Source of the DNA: an uncultured Gammaproteobacteria bacterium | Lineage (GTDB): Bacteria; Pseudomonadota; Gammaproteobacteria; Rariloculales; Rariloculaceae | Assembly (NCBI GenBank): GCA_946887385.1 | Contig: CAMPKU010000004.1 | Coordinates: 1 to 51,797 of the forward strand | Length of the DNA stretch: 51,797 nt | Direction of reading: 5' to 3' | Shown: one piece after another, positions 26,847 to 34,477 of the stretch | Numbering within the stretch: position 1 is the first letter of the stretch | How the letters are laid out: each line of letters begins with the position of its first letter | Made by a program: the position numbers and the translations under genes | Notes under the pieces: generated by a model | What the model was told of the DNA's origin: nothing | What the model saw: only the letters and a program-made list of their open reading frames with translations | Databases searched by the model: none

Positions 26847-27395
26847 ATGGCACGCCTCCCAATACTGGAGTATCCCGATCCCAGGCTCCGAATTCGCGCG
26901 GAGCCGGTCACAAAATTCGACACTGAGCTCAAGACGCTCGTGGCCGATATGTTCGAGACCATGTACGCGGCCCCTGGGATCGGCTTGGCGGCCACTCAGG
27001 TCAACGTGCACAAGCGCCTACTTGTCTGCGACCTGGGCGTCGACGTCAAGCAGCCATACTGCCTCATCAATCCGGAAATCGTGCGGGCCGAGGGTAAGAC
27101 TAACTCCGAGGAGGGCTGCCTTTCCGTGCCCGAGTTCTATGACTTCGTCGATCGAGCCGCGGCGATCCGGGTTCGCGCGTTCGATCCGGACGGCAAGCCG
27201 TTCGAGCTCGAGGCGGAAGGGATGCTCGCCGTCTGCATTCAGCACGAGATGGATCACTTGGACGGCAAGCTGTTTGTCGATTATCTGTCGGAGTTGAAGC
27301 GCGAGCGCTTGAAGAAGAAGGCCGTGAAGAAAGCGAAGCGCGCGGGCACCGACTCCGCCGATGTGCGGTCGCGCAAATCCGTGCCCGTGATTTAA
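26847..27395 (+). CDS. def: Peptide deformylase
   Basis: This 182-residue enzyme removes the formyl group from nascent proteins. All three motifs are intact: GIGLAATQV (45-52), EEGCLSVPE with metal ligand C91, and QHEMDHLDG with H133 and H137 and the catalytic Glu between them. The tail beyond residue 155 is very basic ([10 protein letters not shown]) and could help ribosome binding. It heads the run of translation genes and is 19 bases before fmt. Confidence 0.97.
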   Translation: MARLPILEYPDPRLRIRAEPVTKFDTELKTLVADMFETMYAAPGIGLAATQVNVHKRLLVCDLGVDVKQPYCLINPEIVRAEGKTNSEEGCLSVPEFYDFVDRAAAIRVRAFDPDGKPFELEAEGMLAVCIQHEMDHLDGKLFVDYLSELKRERLKKKAVKKAKRAGTDSADVRSRKSVPVI

Positions 27396-27414
27396 GCGCG
27401 CGGCGGCTCAAGCG

Positions 27415-28353
27415 TTGCGCGCCGAAGCCAGCATCGCCTTCGCGGGCACTCCGGAGTTCGCGGTTCCAAGCCTGCGCGCCATCGTGGCGACTGGCGCTCG
27501 CGTACCGCTCGTGCTCACGCAGCCCGATCGGCCCGCGGGGCGGGGCCGCCGGCTCACGCCGTCGCCGATCAAGAATCTTGCGCTCGAGCTCGAGCTGCCC
27601 GTGGCGCAACCCGCAACGCTGCGTGATAGCCAGGCGCTGCTGCGCGAGCCGCGGCCCGATCTCATGGTCGTGATCGCGTACGGCTTGCTCCTGCCGCGCG
27701 CGCTGCTCGAGTGGCCGCGGCGCGGCTGCATCAACCTGCACGCGTCTTTGTTGCCGCGTTGGCGCGGCGCGGCCCCGATCCAGCGCGCCGTGCTCGCTGG
27801 CGACGCCGACACCGGCATCAGCGTCATGCAGATGGACACGGGCCTCGACACGGGCCCCGTGCACCTCACGCGCGCCACCCCGATCGGCGCGCGCGAAACC
27901 GCGGGCCAGCTGCACGATCGGCTCGCGACACTGGCCGCAGACGCGCTGTGCGCCGCGTTGCCGGGCGTGCTGGCCGGCACGTCGCAGCCTCGCCCGCAGG
28001 ACCCCGCGGTGGCGAGCGTGGCGCCGAAAATCCTGAAGGCCGAGGCGGCGCTCGACTGGACCGAGCCGGCGGCCGCGCTCGAGCGGCGCGTGCGCGCCTT
28101 CAATCCCTGGCCCGTGGCCGAAACCCGCTTCCACGGCGGGGCCCGCTTGCGCGTCTTCGAAGCGGAGGTGCTGAACGGTGCGCCCGGCGCGCTGCCCGGC
28201 ACGATCGTTGCCGCCGGCCGCGCCGGCATCGACGTGGCCACCGGCGACGGCGTGCTGCGGCTCACGCGTGTGCAACCGCCGTCGGGGCGTGTCATGGACG
28301 CCGCGGCCTACCTCGCGGCGCACTCGGTGGCCGATGCCGCGTTCGTTTCCTAA
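27415..28353 (+). CDS. fmt: Methionyl-tRNA formyltransferase
   Basis: This 312-residue enzyme formylates Met-tRNA for initiation. It has the N-terminal IAFAGTPEFAVPSL, the formyl-donor region INLHASLLPRWRGAAPIQ with the catalytic Asn-His-Asp set (the Asp in TGISVMQMDTGLDTG), and a C-terminal OB-like domain from about residue 205. The start is TTG at 27415; no better start lies between it and the def stop. Its 3' end overlaps the likely rsmB start by 20 bases. Confidence 0.95.
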   Translation: MRAEASIAFAGTPEFAVPSLRAIVATGARVPLVLTQPDRPAGRGRRLTPSPIKNLALELELPVAQPATLRDSQALLREPRPDLMVVIAYGLLLPRALLEWPRRGCINLHASLLPRWRGAAPIQRAVLAGDADTGISVMQMDTGLDTGPVHLTRATPIGARETAGQLHDRLATLAADALCAALPGVLAGTSQPRPQDPAVASVAPKILKAEAALDWTEPAAALERRVRAFNPWPVAETRFHGGARLRVFEAEVLNGAPGALPGTIVAAGRAGIDVATGDGVLRLTRVQPPSGRVMDAAAYLAAHSVADAAFVS

Positions 28354-29677
28354 CGCGGCGCCGCCCGCGGGCGCACAGGTGCGGGCCATTGCCGCACGCA
28401 TCGTCGCGCGAGTCGTGGAGCAGCGGATCACGGCCGATGAGCTGTTGCCGGCGCCGGAGGTGGCGCCGCGCGATCAGCCGCTGCTTGCGGCGCTCGTGCT
28501 CGGCACGTTGCGCTGGCATTTTCGTCTCGAATGGCAAGCGGGGCGGCTGTTGAAGCAGCCGCTCGAGCGCGAGCACACGGCTCTCGCCGCGTTGTTGCGC
28601 GTGGGCCTGCTGCAGCTTCAGGAGCTGCGCGTGCCCGAGCACGCGGCCGTGTCGGCCACGGTGGATGCGACGGCGTTGCTTGGCGTCGGCTTCGCGCGCG
28701 GGCTCGTGAACGCCGTGCTGCGCCGTTTTCTGCGCGAGCGCGAGCAGCTCGCCCAAGCGGCGCTCGCGGAGCCCGAGGCGCGCTTCGCCCACCCGCGTTG
28801 GCTCATCGATGCCATTCGTGCGGATTACCCGCACGATTGGCAAACGCTGCTCGAGGCGAACAACGCCGCGCCGCCGCTGTGGCTGCGCGTGAACTTGCTG
28901 CGCACAACGCGCGCGGAGTATCTCGACACGCTCCGCGCCGCCGGTCTCGGCGGCGTGGCGGCGCCGGACGTCGAAACGGCCGTGCGCCTCGAGCGGCCCG
29001 TCGGCGTCGAGGTGCTGCCGGGCTTCGCGGCCGGCGAAGTGTCCGTGCAGGACCTGTCGGCGCAACGCGCCGCGCAGTGGCTCGATCTCAAGCCGGGGCA
29101 GCGCGTGCTCGACGCGTGCGCGGCCCCCGGAGGCAAGACCGGGCACATGCTCGAGGCAGCCGGCGGCCGCTGCGACGTGTGGGCCGTGGATCGCGACGGC
29201 GCGCGCATGGCGCGCGTGCGCGAGAACCTCGACCGGCTCGGTCTATCGGCCAAATTGGTCACGGCCGATGCGACCGCTCCGGACACGTGGTGGGACGGGG
29301 TGCCGTTCGACCGGATCTTCATCGATGCGCCCTGTAGCGCCACCGGCGTCATTCGCCGCCATCCCGACATCAAGCTCAACCGCCGGCCGTCGGATGTGGA
29401 CGGGGCCGTAGCGCTTCAGGCGCGGCTGCTGCGAGCCCTCTGGCCGCTGCTTGGCGCAGGTGGCCGGCTCGTCTATGCCACCTGTTCGGTGCTCAAGCGC
29501 GAAAACGACGGCCAGATCGCCGGATTTCGCGCCGCGGAGCCGACGATCGGCGCCGGTTCCGGCGTGGCGTCGCAGCAACTACTCCCCGAGGAGGCGGGCG
29601 GGGACGGCTTCTATTATGCTTGTCTACCGAAGCCGCACGTGTTGCGAATGCCCAATGGATCCCCTCCGCAACCCTAG
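28334..29677 (+). CDS. rsmB: 16S rRNA (cytosine-967 C5) methyltransferase
   Basis: This is a 447-residue protein with an N-terminal NusB-like RNA-binding domain (about 15-145) and a C-terminal Rossmann methyltransferase. The SAM site is LDACAAPGGKTGHML. The two cysteines of m5C enzymes are in DAPCSATGVIRRHPDIK and YATCSVLKREND. I start it at ATG 28334 inside the end of fmt. The same frame is open further upstream within fmt, but that part is a shadow. It overlaps the next gene by 23 bases. Confidence 0.94.
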   Translation: MPRSFPNAAPPAGAQVRAIAARIVARVVEQRITADELLPAPEVAPRDQPLLAALVLGTLRWHFRLEWQAGRLLKQPLEREHTALAALLRVGLLQLQELRVPEHAAVSATVDATALLGVGFARGLVNAVLRRFLREREQLAQAALAEPEARFAHPRWLIDAIRADYPHDWQTLLEANNAAPPLWLRVNLLRTTRAEYLDTLRAAGLGGVAAPDVETAVRLERPVGVEVLPGFAAGEVSVQDLSAQRAAQWLDLKPGQRVLDACAAPGGKTGHMLEAAGGRCDVWAVDRDGARMARVRENLDRLGLSAKLVTADATAPDTWWDGVPFDRIFIDAPCSATGVIRRHPDIKLNRRPSDVDGAVALQARLLRALWPLLGAGGRLVYATCSVLKRENDGQIAGFRAAEPTIGAGSGVASQQLLPEEAGGDGFYYACLPKPHVLRMPNGSPPQP

Positions 29678-30317
29678 CCGTGCCGGGATGGCTCTAGCGC
29701 TGGTGCGCGCGGCGGCCCGGGCGGCGCTCTCACTCCTGGCGGCCGGCGCCGCAGCCGGGGTTGTTGCGCAGGCGCTGGTTTCGCCGCCGCCGCCGCCCAT
29801 TGCGATCGAGGAACGGGACGACCCCGGCTACTTCGAGGTTCGCGAGGCGATGGCCGAGCTGCGCGACGGGGTCTATTACCTGAACGCCGTGGTGGCTTAC
29901 CGGTTGTCGAGCGACGCCATGGACGCGCTGCACGCGGGCGTGCCGCTCGGCATACGGCTCGACGTAGAGCTCATCGATCCGCGCCGCTGGTGGCTAGACA
30001 ACGAGACCGCCGCCTTGCGGCAGAGCTACCAGCTCGAGTACCACGCGCTCAGCGAGCGCTACATCGTGTTGAACGTCAACAGCGGCGATCAGGCATCGTT
30101 CGGCTCGTTGCTCGCGGCACTGGCGCATCTCGGCCGCGTCGAGCGGCTGCCGCTCATCGACAGGGCGGTGCTCGATGAGAATCGCGGCTACGACGTGCGT
30201 GTGCGCGCCGTGCTCGACCAAGAGCAGTTTCCCGGACCCTTGCGGCTTCTCGCGTTCTGGCGACGCGACTGGTCGATCGCCAGCGAGTGGTACCGATGGC
30301 CGTTGCGAAGCGAATAA
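29655..30317 (+). CDS. DUF4390 family protein, exported or anchored
   Basis: This 220-residue protein has an N-terminal hydrophobic segment (about 12-38) that acts as signal or anchor, then a beta-rich domain (YFEVREAMAELRDGVYYLNAVVAYRLS, and later EYHALSERYIVLNV). This is the DUF4390 pattern found between rsmB and ntrY in related bacteria. The start at 29655 overlaps the rsmB end; ATG 29688 is an alternative. The function is unknown. Its fixed place before a membrane kinase suggests a role with NtrY, for example in periplasmic sensing, but nothing in the sequence proves this. Confidence 0.88.
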   Translation: MDPLRNPSRAGMALALVRAAARAALSLLAAGAAAGVVAQALVSPPPPPIAIEERDDPGYFEVREAMAELRDGVYYLNAVVAYRLSSDAMDALHAGVPLGIRLDVELIDPRRWWLDNETAALRQSYQLEYHALSERYIVLNVNSGDQASFGSLLAALAHLGRVERLPLIDRAVLDENRGYDVRVRAVLDQEQFPGPLRLLAFWRRDWSIASEWYRWPLRSE

Positions 30318-32509
30318 GAAGCGCATTTCTCACGCTGCTCGCGGTCCTTGGGATACTGCTGTGGCTGGCAGCGCTGCTGTCCTTCACACGTGTTACCGAA
30401 AACACGGACGATTTCGCGCAGGGGCTGAACTGGATCCTGCTGATCAACAGCGTGGGCATCGCGGTGCTGCTCGCGCTGATCGTGAGCAATCTGTGGCAGC
30501 TCGTGCGCGACTATCGCCGGCACGTGCCGGGCTCGCGGCTGCGCGCGCGCATGGTGTCCGTGCTTGTCATGGTCGCCATCACGCCGCTCGTCGCCGTGTA
30601 CATCTTCTCGGTCGAGTTCATCAATCGAGGTATCGACAACTGGCTCAACGTGGATGTCGAGCAAGGCCTGGGCGACGCGCTCGAGCTCGGGCAAACCGTG
30701 CTCGACATTCAAACTCGCGGCCGGCTCGACGAGGTGCGCCGCTTGGCGCTCGAGCTCGCCGACGCGGGCGAATTCGACCTGCCGAGCAGGCTCGACGCGC
30801 TGCGAGGCCGCACCGATGCCCTCGAGATCACCGTGTACGGCCAGAATCGGATCTTGGGGTTCACGTCGATCGATCTCGAGCCCGGCGCGCCCAGGTATCC
30901 GACCGACGAGGTGTTCGTGCAGCTTCGCCAGCAACAGGAACACGTGAGCGTGGAGCCGCAGCCCGACGGCGACTACCAGATTCTCGCGGCGGTCACGCTG
31001 CCTTCGCCGAACGGCGAGCTGGCCTTCGTACAGGCGAAATTTCCGATGGAGCAGCGGCTCAGCACGCTCGCGAACGCGATCCAGGGCAGCTACAACCAGG
31101 TCAAGGAGCTTACGTACTTGCGCTCGGCGTTGAAGTACGCCTTCACGCTGATGCTGAGCTTGGTGCTGCTGATCTCGCTGCTGGCATCCGTATACGGCGC
31201 ATTCTTTTTCTCGCGGCGGCTCGTTACGCCGATTCAGCTGCTCATGCAGGGCACCCGCGCCGTCGCGCGCGGCGACTTCGCTACGCGTGTACCCACGCCG
31301 GCGCGCGACGAGATCGGCTTTCTCGTGCATTCGTTCAACGACATGACGCAGCGCCTCGCGCGCGCGAGCGAGGATGCGCTGCAGAGCCAGCAGCAGGTGG
31401 AGCGCGAGCGGCGCAAGCTCGAGGTGATTCTGGCGCGTCTATCGACCGGCGTGGTATCGCTCGAGCCGGACTTGCGCATCCGAACAGCGAACCATGCGGC
31501 CAGCTCGATTCTCGGCGTGAACTTGGAGACGCACGTCGGCGAATCCATTGTCACGCTCGCCGAGAGCGAGCCGTTGCTCGGTCAGTTCGTGGGCGTGGTG
31601 CAAGGGCACTTGCAGGATGACCAGCGAGAGTGGCGCGAACAAATCATGATGCGCGCGGACGGCGGCCGTCGCGTGCTCATGTGCGCGTGCACGGAGTTGC
31701 CCGGCGACACCGACAGCCCGAACGGTTACGCCATCGTGTTCGACGACATCACCACGCTGCTCCAGGCGCAGCGCGATGCTGCCTGGGGCGAGGTTGCGAG
31801 GCGGCTGGCGCACGAGATCAAGAACCCGCTCACGCCGATTCAGCTTTCCGCCGAGCGCTTGCGGCGCAGGTACCTGAAATCCGAAACCGGCGAGGTAGAT
31901 CTGCTCGATCGCGCTACGCACACCATCATTCAGCAAGTGGAAGCGATGAAGCAGATGGTGAACGCGTTCAGCGAGTATGCGCGCACGCCACGAATGGAAG
32001 TGACGAGCTTCGACATCAACGCACTGATTGCCGAGTTGTCGGAGCTGTACGCGCACCAGGAAAAGCCGCTCGCGATCGCGCTCTCGTTGGGCCGCGACGT
32101 GCCGCCGATCGAAGCCGATGCGGGCCGCTTGCGGCAGATGTTGCACAACCTTCTACGCAACGCTCTGGAAGCCACCGAGCATCAGAACGAAGCACGTGTC
32201 GAGATTTCGACGCGGCGCGTGACCAGCGCGGACGCGGACGTCGTCGAGATCAAAGTGGCCGACAACGGCCCGGGATTTTTGCGCGACATCGTGGATCAAG
32301 CGTTCGACCCGTACGTCACCAGCAAGCCGAAAGGAACAGGACTGGGGCTCGCGATCGTGAAGAAGCTCGTCGAAGAGCACGGCGGTCAAATCCACGCGCG
32401 CAACCGCGAGCAGGGCGGAGCCGAGATCAGTATACTCATTCCGATATCTGTCGACGCGAGCGGCCTGTCGCTCAATCGGCGTCACGATCACAGGAGAGAA
32501 CGCGCATGA
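30296..32509 (+). CDS. ntrY: NtrY-type membrane sensor histidine kinase
   Basis: This protein is about 737 residues long. Four membrane helices are seen (about 9-31, 43-65, 85-104 and 278-302), with a periplasmic loop of about 175 residues between the last two. A HAMP region follows (about 303-355), then a PAS domain (about 375-480), the HisKA box LAHEIKNPLTP with phospho-acceptor H506, and an ATPase domain with NLLRNALEA, DNGPGF and GTGLGLAIVKKL. All kinase boxes look intact. It overlaps DUF4390 upstream and ntrX downstream (ATGA). GTG 30287 is a possible alternative start. The signal it senses is unknown; nitrogen control is the textbook role of the family. Confidence 0.93.
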   Translation: MAVAKRIRSAFLTLLAVLGILLWLAALLSFTRVTENTDDFAQGLNWILLINSVGIAVLLALIVSNLWQLVRDYRRHVPGSRLRARMVSVLVMVAITPLVAVYIFSVEFINRGIDNWLNVDVEQGLGDALELGQTVLDIQTRGRLDEVRRLALELADAGEFDLPSRLDALRGRTDALEITVYGQNRILGFTSIDLEPGAPRYPTDEVFVQLRQQQEHVSVEPQPDGDYQILAAVTLPSPNGELAFVQAKFPMEQRLSTLANAIQGSYNQVKELTYLRSALKYAFTLMLSLVLLISLLASVYGAFFFSRRLVTPIQLLMQGTRAVARGDFATRVPTPARDEIGFLVHSFNDMTQRLARASEDALQSQQQVERERRKLEVILARLSTGVVSLEPDLRIRTANHAASSILGVNLETHVGESIVTLAESEPLLGQFVGVVQGHLQDDQREWREQIMMRADGGRRVLMCACTELPGDTDSPNGYAIVFDDITTLLQAQRDAAWGEVARRLAHEIKNPLTPIQLSAERLRRRYLKSETGEVDLLDRATHTIIQQVEAMKQMVNAFSEYARTPRMEVTSFDINALIAELSELYAHQEKPLAIALSLGRDVPPIEADAGRLRQMLHNLLRNALEATEHQNEARVEISTRRVTSADADVVEIKVADNGPGFLRDIVDQAFDPYVTSKPKGTGLGLAIVKKLVEEHGGQIHARNREQGGAEISILIPISVDASGLSLNRRHDHRRERA

Positions 32510-33843
32510 GCGCGCGAATTCTGGTTGTCGACGACGAAGCCAACATTCGGGCTTTGATCGAAGAGATCCTGAGCGAAGAAGGATACGACGTTACGACCGC
32601 GGCCGATGCCAAGGAAGCGCGCAGCGCGCGCAAACGGCAAGAGTTCGACCTCATCCTTCTCGACATCTGGATGCCGGATACCGACGGCATCTCGCTGCTG
32701 CGCGAATGGTCGGAAGATGCTTCCGCCGGCACCGTCGTCATGATGTCGGGTCACGGCACCGTCGATACCGCAGTGGAAGCCACCCGCCTCGGCGCCGTGG
32801 ACTTCATCGAGAAGCCCGTCTCGCTGGCAAAGCTGCTGCGCACGGTGGAGCGCGCGTTGTCCGTGCGGCGCGGCAAGGAGCAGCGGCGCGGCCCCGGCGT
32901 GCAGAACGCCGTGCCGGCCGGCAAGAGTCAGCCGATGCGCTCGCTGCGCGAGCAGATCGCGCGCGTTGCACAGCACGACGCGCACACGCTGTTCACCGGC
33001 GAGCCCGGCAGCGGTCGCGAGCTGTTCGCTCGTTTCCTGGCCAGCCAGAGCGCGCACGCGCGCGCACCGTTCGTTGCCGTGATGGGCGGCGATTTGAACG
33101 ACGACAACGCGCAGCGTGAGCTGCTCGGCGAGGGCACTGAACCCGGCGCGTTCGAGCGAGCCGAAGGCGGCATCTTGTTCATTCAGGAGCTCGGCGAGCT
33201 CGGCACGCAGGCGCAGCGGATCCTGCTCTCGGCGCTCGAGCAAGGCACCTACCGCGTCCCCGGCCAATCGGCCGATCGACCGTTCAGTTGCCGCATCCTG
33301 AGCACGGCGTTCCCGGGCTTCGAGCGAAGCGACATGCTTCGGCCCGAGCTGCTTTCTCACCTGAGCGTCGTCGTGATCCGCGTGCCGCCGCTGCGCGAGT
33401 ATCCGGAAGACGTGCCCGAGCTGCTGCGCCATCACGTGGAGCTGCTCGTGGATGCGGAAGGGCTGCCGTTCCGCCGGTTTAGCGTGGCGGCGCAGAATCG
33501 GCTGCGAAATTATCCGTGGCCGCGCAACGTGCGCGAGCTGCGCAACATGGTAAAGCGGCTATTGATCCTCGGCGGTCCCGAGGAAATATCGCTTTCGGAA
33601 GTCGAGGCCCAGCTCGCCACGGACACCGCGGATCGCGAGCCGCTCGTGAAGCAAGACCTGCTGGCGATGCCGCTGCGCGAGGCGCGCGAGCACTTCGAGC
33701 GCGCCTATCTTCAGCAGCAGCTGCTTTTGTGCGGCGGCAAAGTCGGGCAGCTCGCGAAGCGCGTGGGGATGGAGCGCACGCATCTTTACCGCAAGCTGCG
33801 CTCGCTGGGCGTGGACTTTCGCCAGTCGTTGACCGACGACTGA
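32506..33843 (+). CDS. ntrX: NtrX-like response regulator with degenerate AAA+ domain
   Basis: This is a 445-residue regulator. The receiver domain is intact (D9, D10, phospho-acceptor D53 in LLDIWMPD, K103). The Fis-type helix-turn-helix at the end is intact (KVGQLAKRVGMERTHLYRKL). The central AAA+ domain is not: the Walker A region reads GEPGSGRE (165-172) with Arg in place of Lys, Walker B reads ILFIQE with Gln in place of Asp, and the GAFTGA loop that touches sigma-54 is absent (TEPGAFERAEGG). It therefore probably cannot remodel sigma-54 polymerase and acts as a simple DNA-binding regulator. AGGAGAG precedes the ATG. Confidence 0.92.
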   Translation: MSARILVVDDEANIRALIEEILSEEGYDVTTAADAKEARSARKRQEFDLILLDIWMPDTDGISLLREWSEDASAGTVVMMSGHGTVDTAVEATRLGAVDFIEKPVSLAKLLRTVERALSVRRGKEQRRGPGVQNAVPAGKSQPMRSLREQIARVAQHDAHTLFTGEPGSGRELFARFLASQSAHARAPFVAVMGGDLNDDNAQRELLGEGTEPGAFERAEGGILFIQELGELGTQAQRILLSALEQGTYRVPGQSADRPFSCRILSTAFPGFERSDMLRPELLSHLSVVVIRVPPLREYPEDVPELLRHHVELLVDAEGLPFRRFSVAAQNRLRNYPWPRNVRELRNMVKRLLILGGPEEISLSEVEAQLATDTADREPLVKQDLLAMPLREAREHFERAYLQQQLLLCGGKVGQLAKRVGMERTHLYRKLRSLGVDFRQSLTDD

Positions 33844-33844
33844 G

Positions 33845-34414
33845 CTACTTCGGCACTTGCATCAACAAAGAGTCGATGCCGGCGTCGCGCAGCCGCCGCT
33901 GCGCTCGCTTGGCCGACTCGAGATCGGCGAGCGGGCCGATGCGAACACGATTGAACACGTCGTCGTCGAGCTTCACACGCTGCACGTGCGCTTCGAAGCC
34001 GAGCAGGGCGAGATTCGCTTGTAGACGGTCGGCATCGGCCGCCGCGCTGAAGGAGCCCGCTTGGAGCAGGTAACTGCCCGGTGTCTCGACGGGCCGAGGC
34101 CGTGCGGCGGCTGCACGCGAGGGCGGGTCCTCGGGAACCGCGACCTCGACCTGCGGCAAAATGTCATAAAACCCGAAGCGGCTGCCGCTCTGTTCCACCG
34201 GCACGGGCTCTTTGGTTGGCTCGGTGCGCGCACTGCCGCCGGCGCTTTGTGCCGCCGGCGTCGCTGCAGCACTCCGCGCGGGCGCCGTCGCGCCGGCCGG
34301 CGCGCGCAGATACACGCCGAGCGCCACGGCAAGGCCGAGCCCGAGACCGAACAACATCCAAACCCAACCGGGTGCGGATTCGCTGCGGCGCGAGTTGTAA
34401 TTGCGGCGAGCCAT
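33845..34414 (-). CDS. SPOR-domain membrane protein (FtsN-like)
   Basis: This 189-residue protein has a basic N-terminus, one membrane helix (about 18-38), an Ala/Pro/Glu-rich periplasmic linker, and a C-terminal SPOR domain (about 113-186, SYLLQAGSFSAAADADRLQANL). SPOR domains bind denuded septal glycan, so it probably acts at the division site. ATG 34414 gives MARRNYNSRR; GTG 34423 would add three residues. It follows priA on the same strand, as in many relatives, but argS, which often lies between them, is missing here. It converges on ntrX with one base between the stops. Confidence 0.88.
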   Translation of the reverse strand: MARRNYNSRRSESAPGWVWMLFGLGLGLAVALGVYLRAPAGATAPARSAAATPAAQSAGGSARTEPTKEPVPVEQSGSRFGFYDILPQVEVAVPEDPPSRAAAARPRPVETPGSYLLQAGSFSAAADADRLQANLALLGFEAHVQRVKLDDDVFNRVRIGPLADLESAKRAQRRLRDAGIDSLLMQVPK

Positions 34415-34477
34415 GCGTAACACCGAGCGTACGACGGCGCCGATTCTAACTGACTGCTCGCGCCGCTGTCGGCGCCG

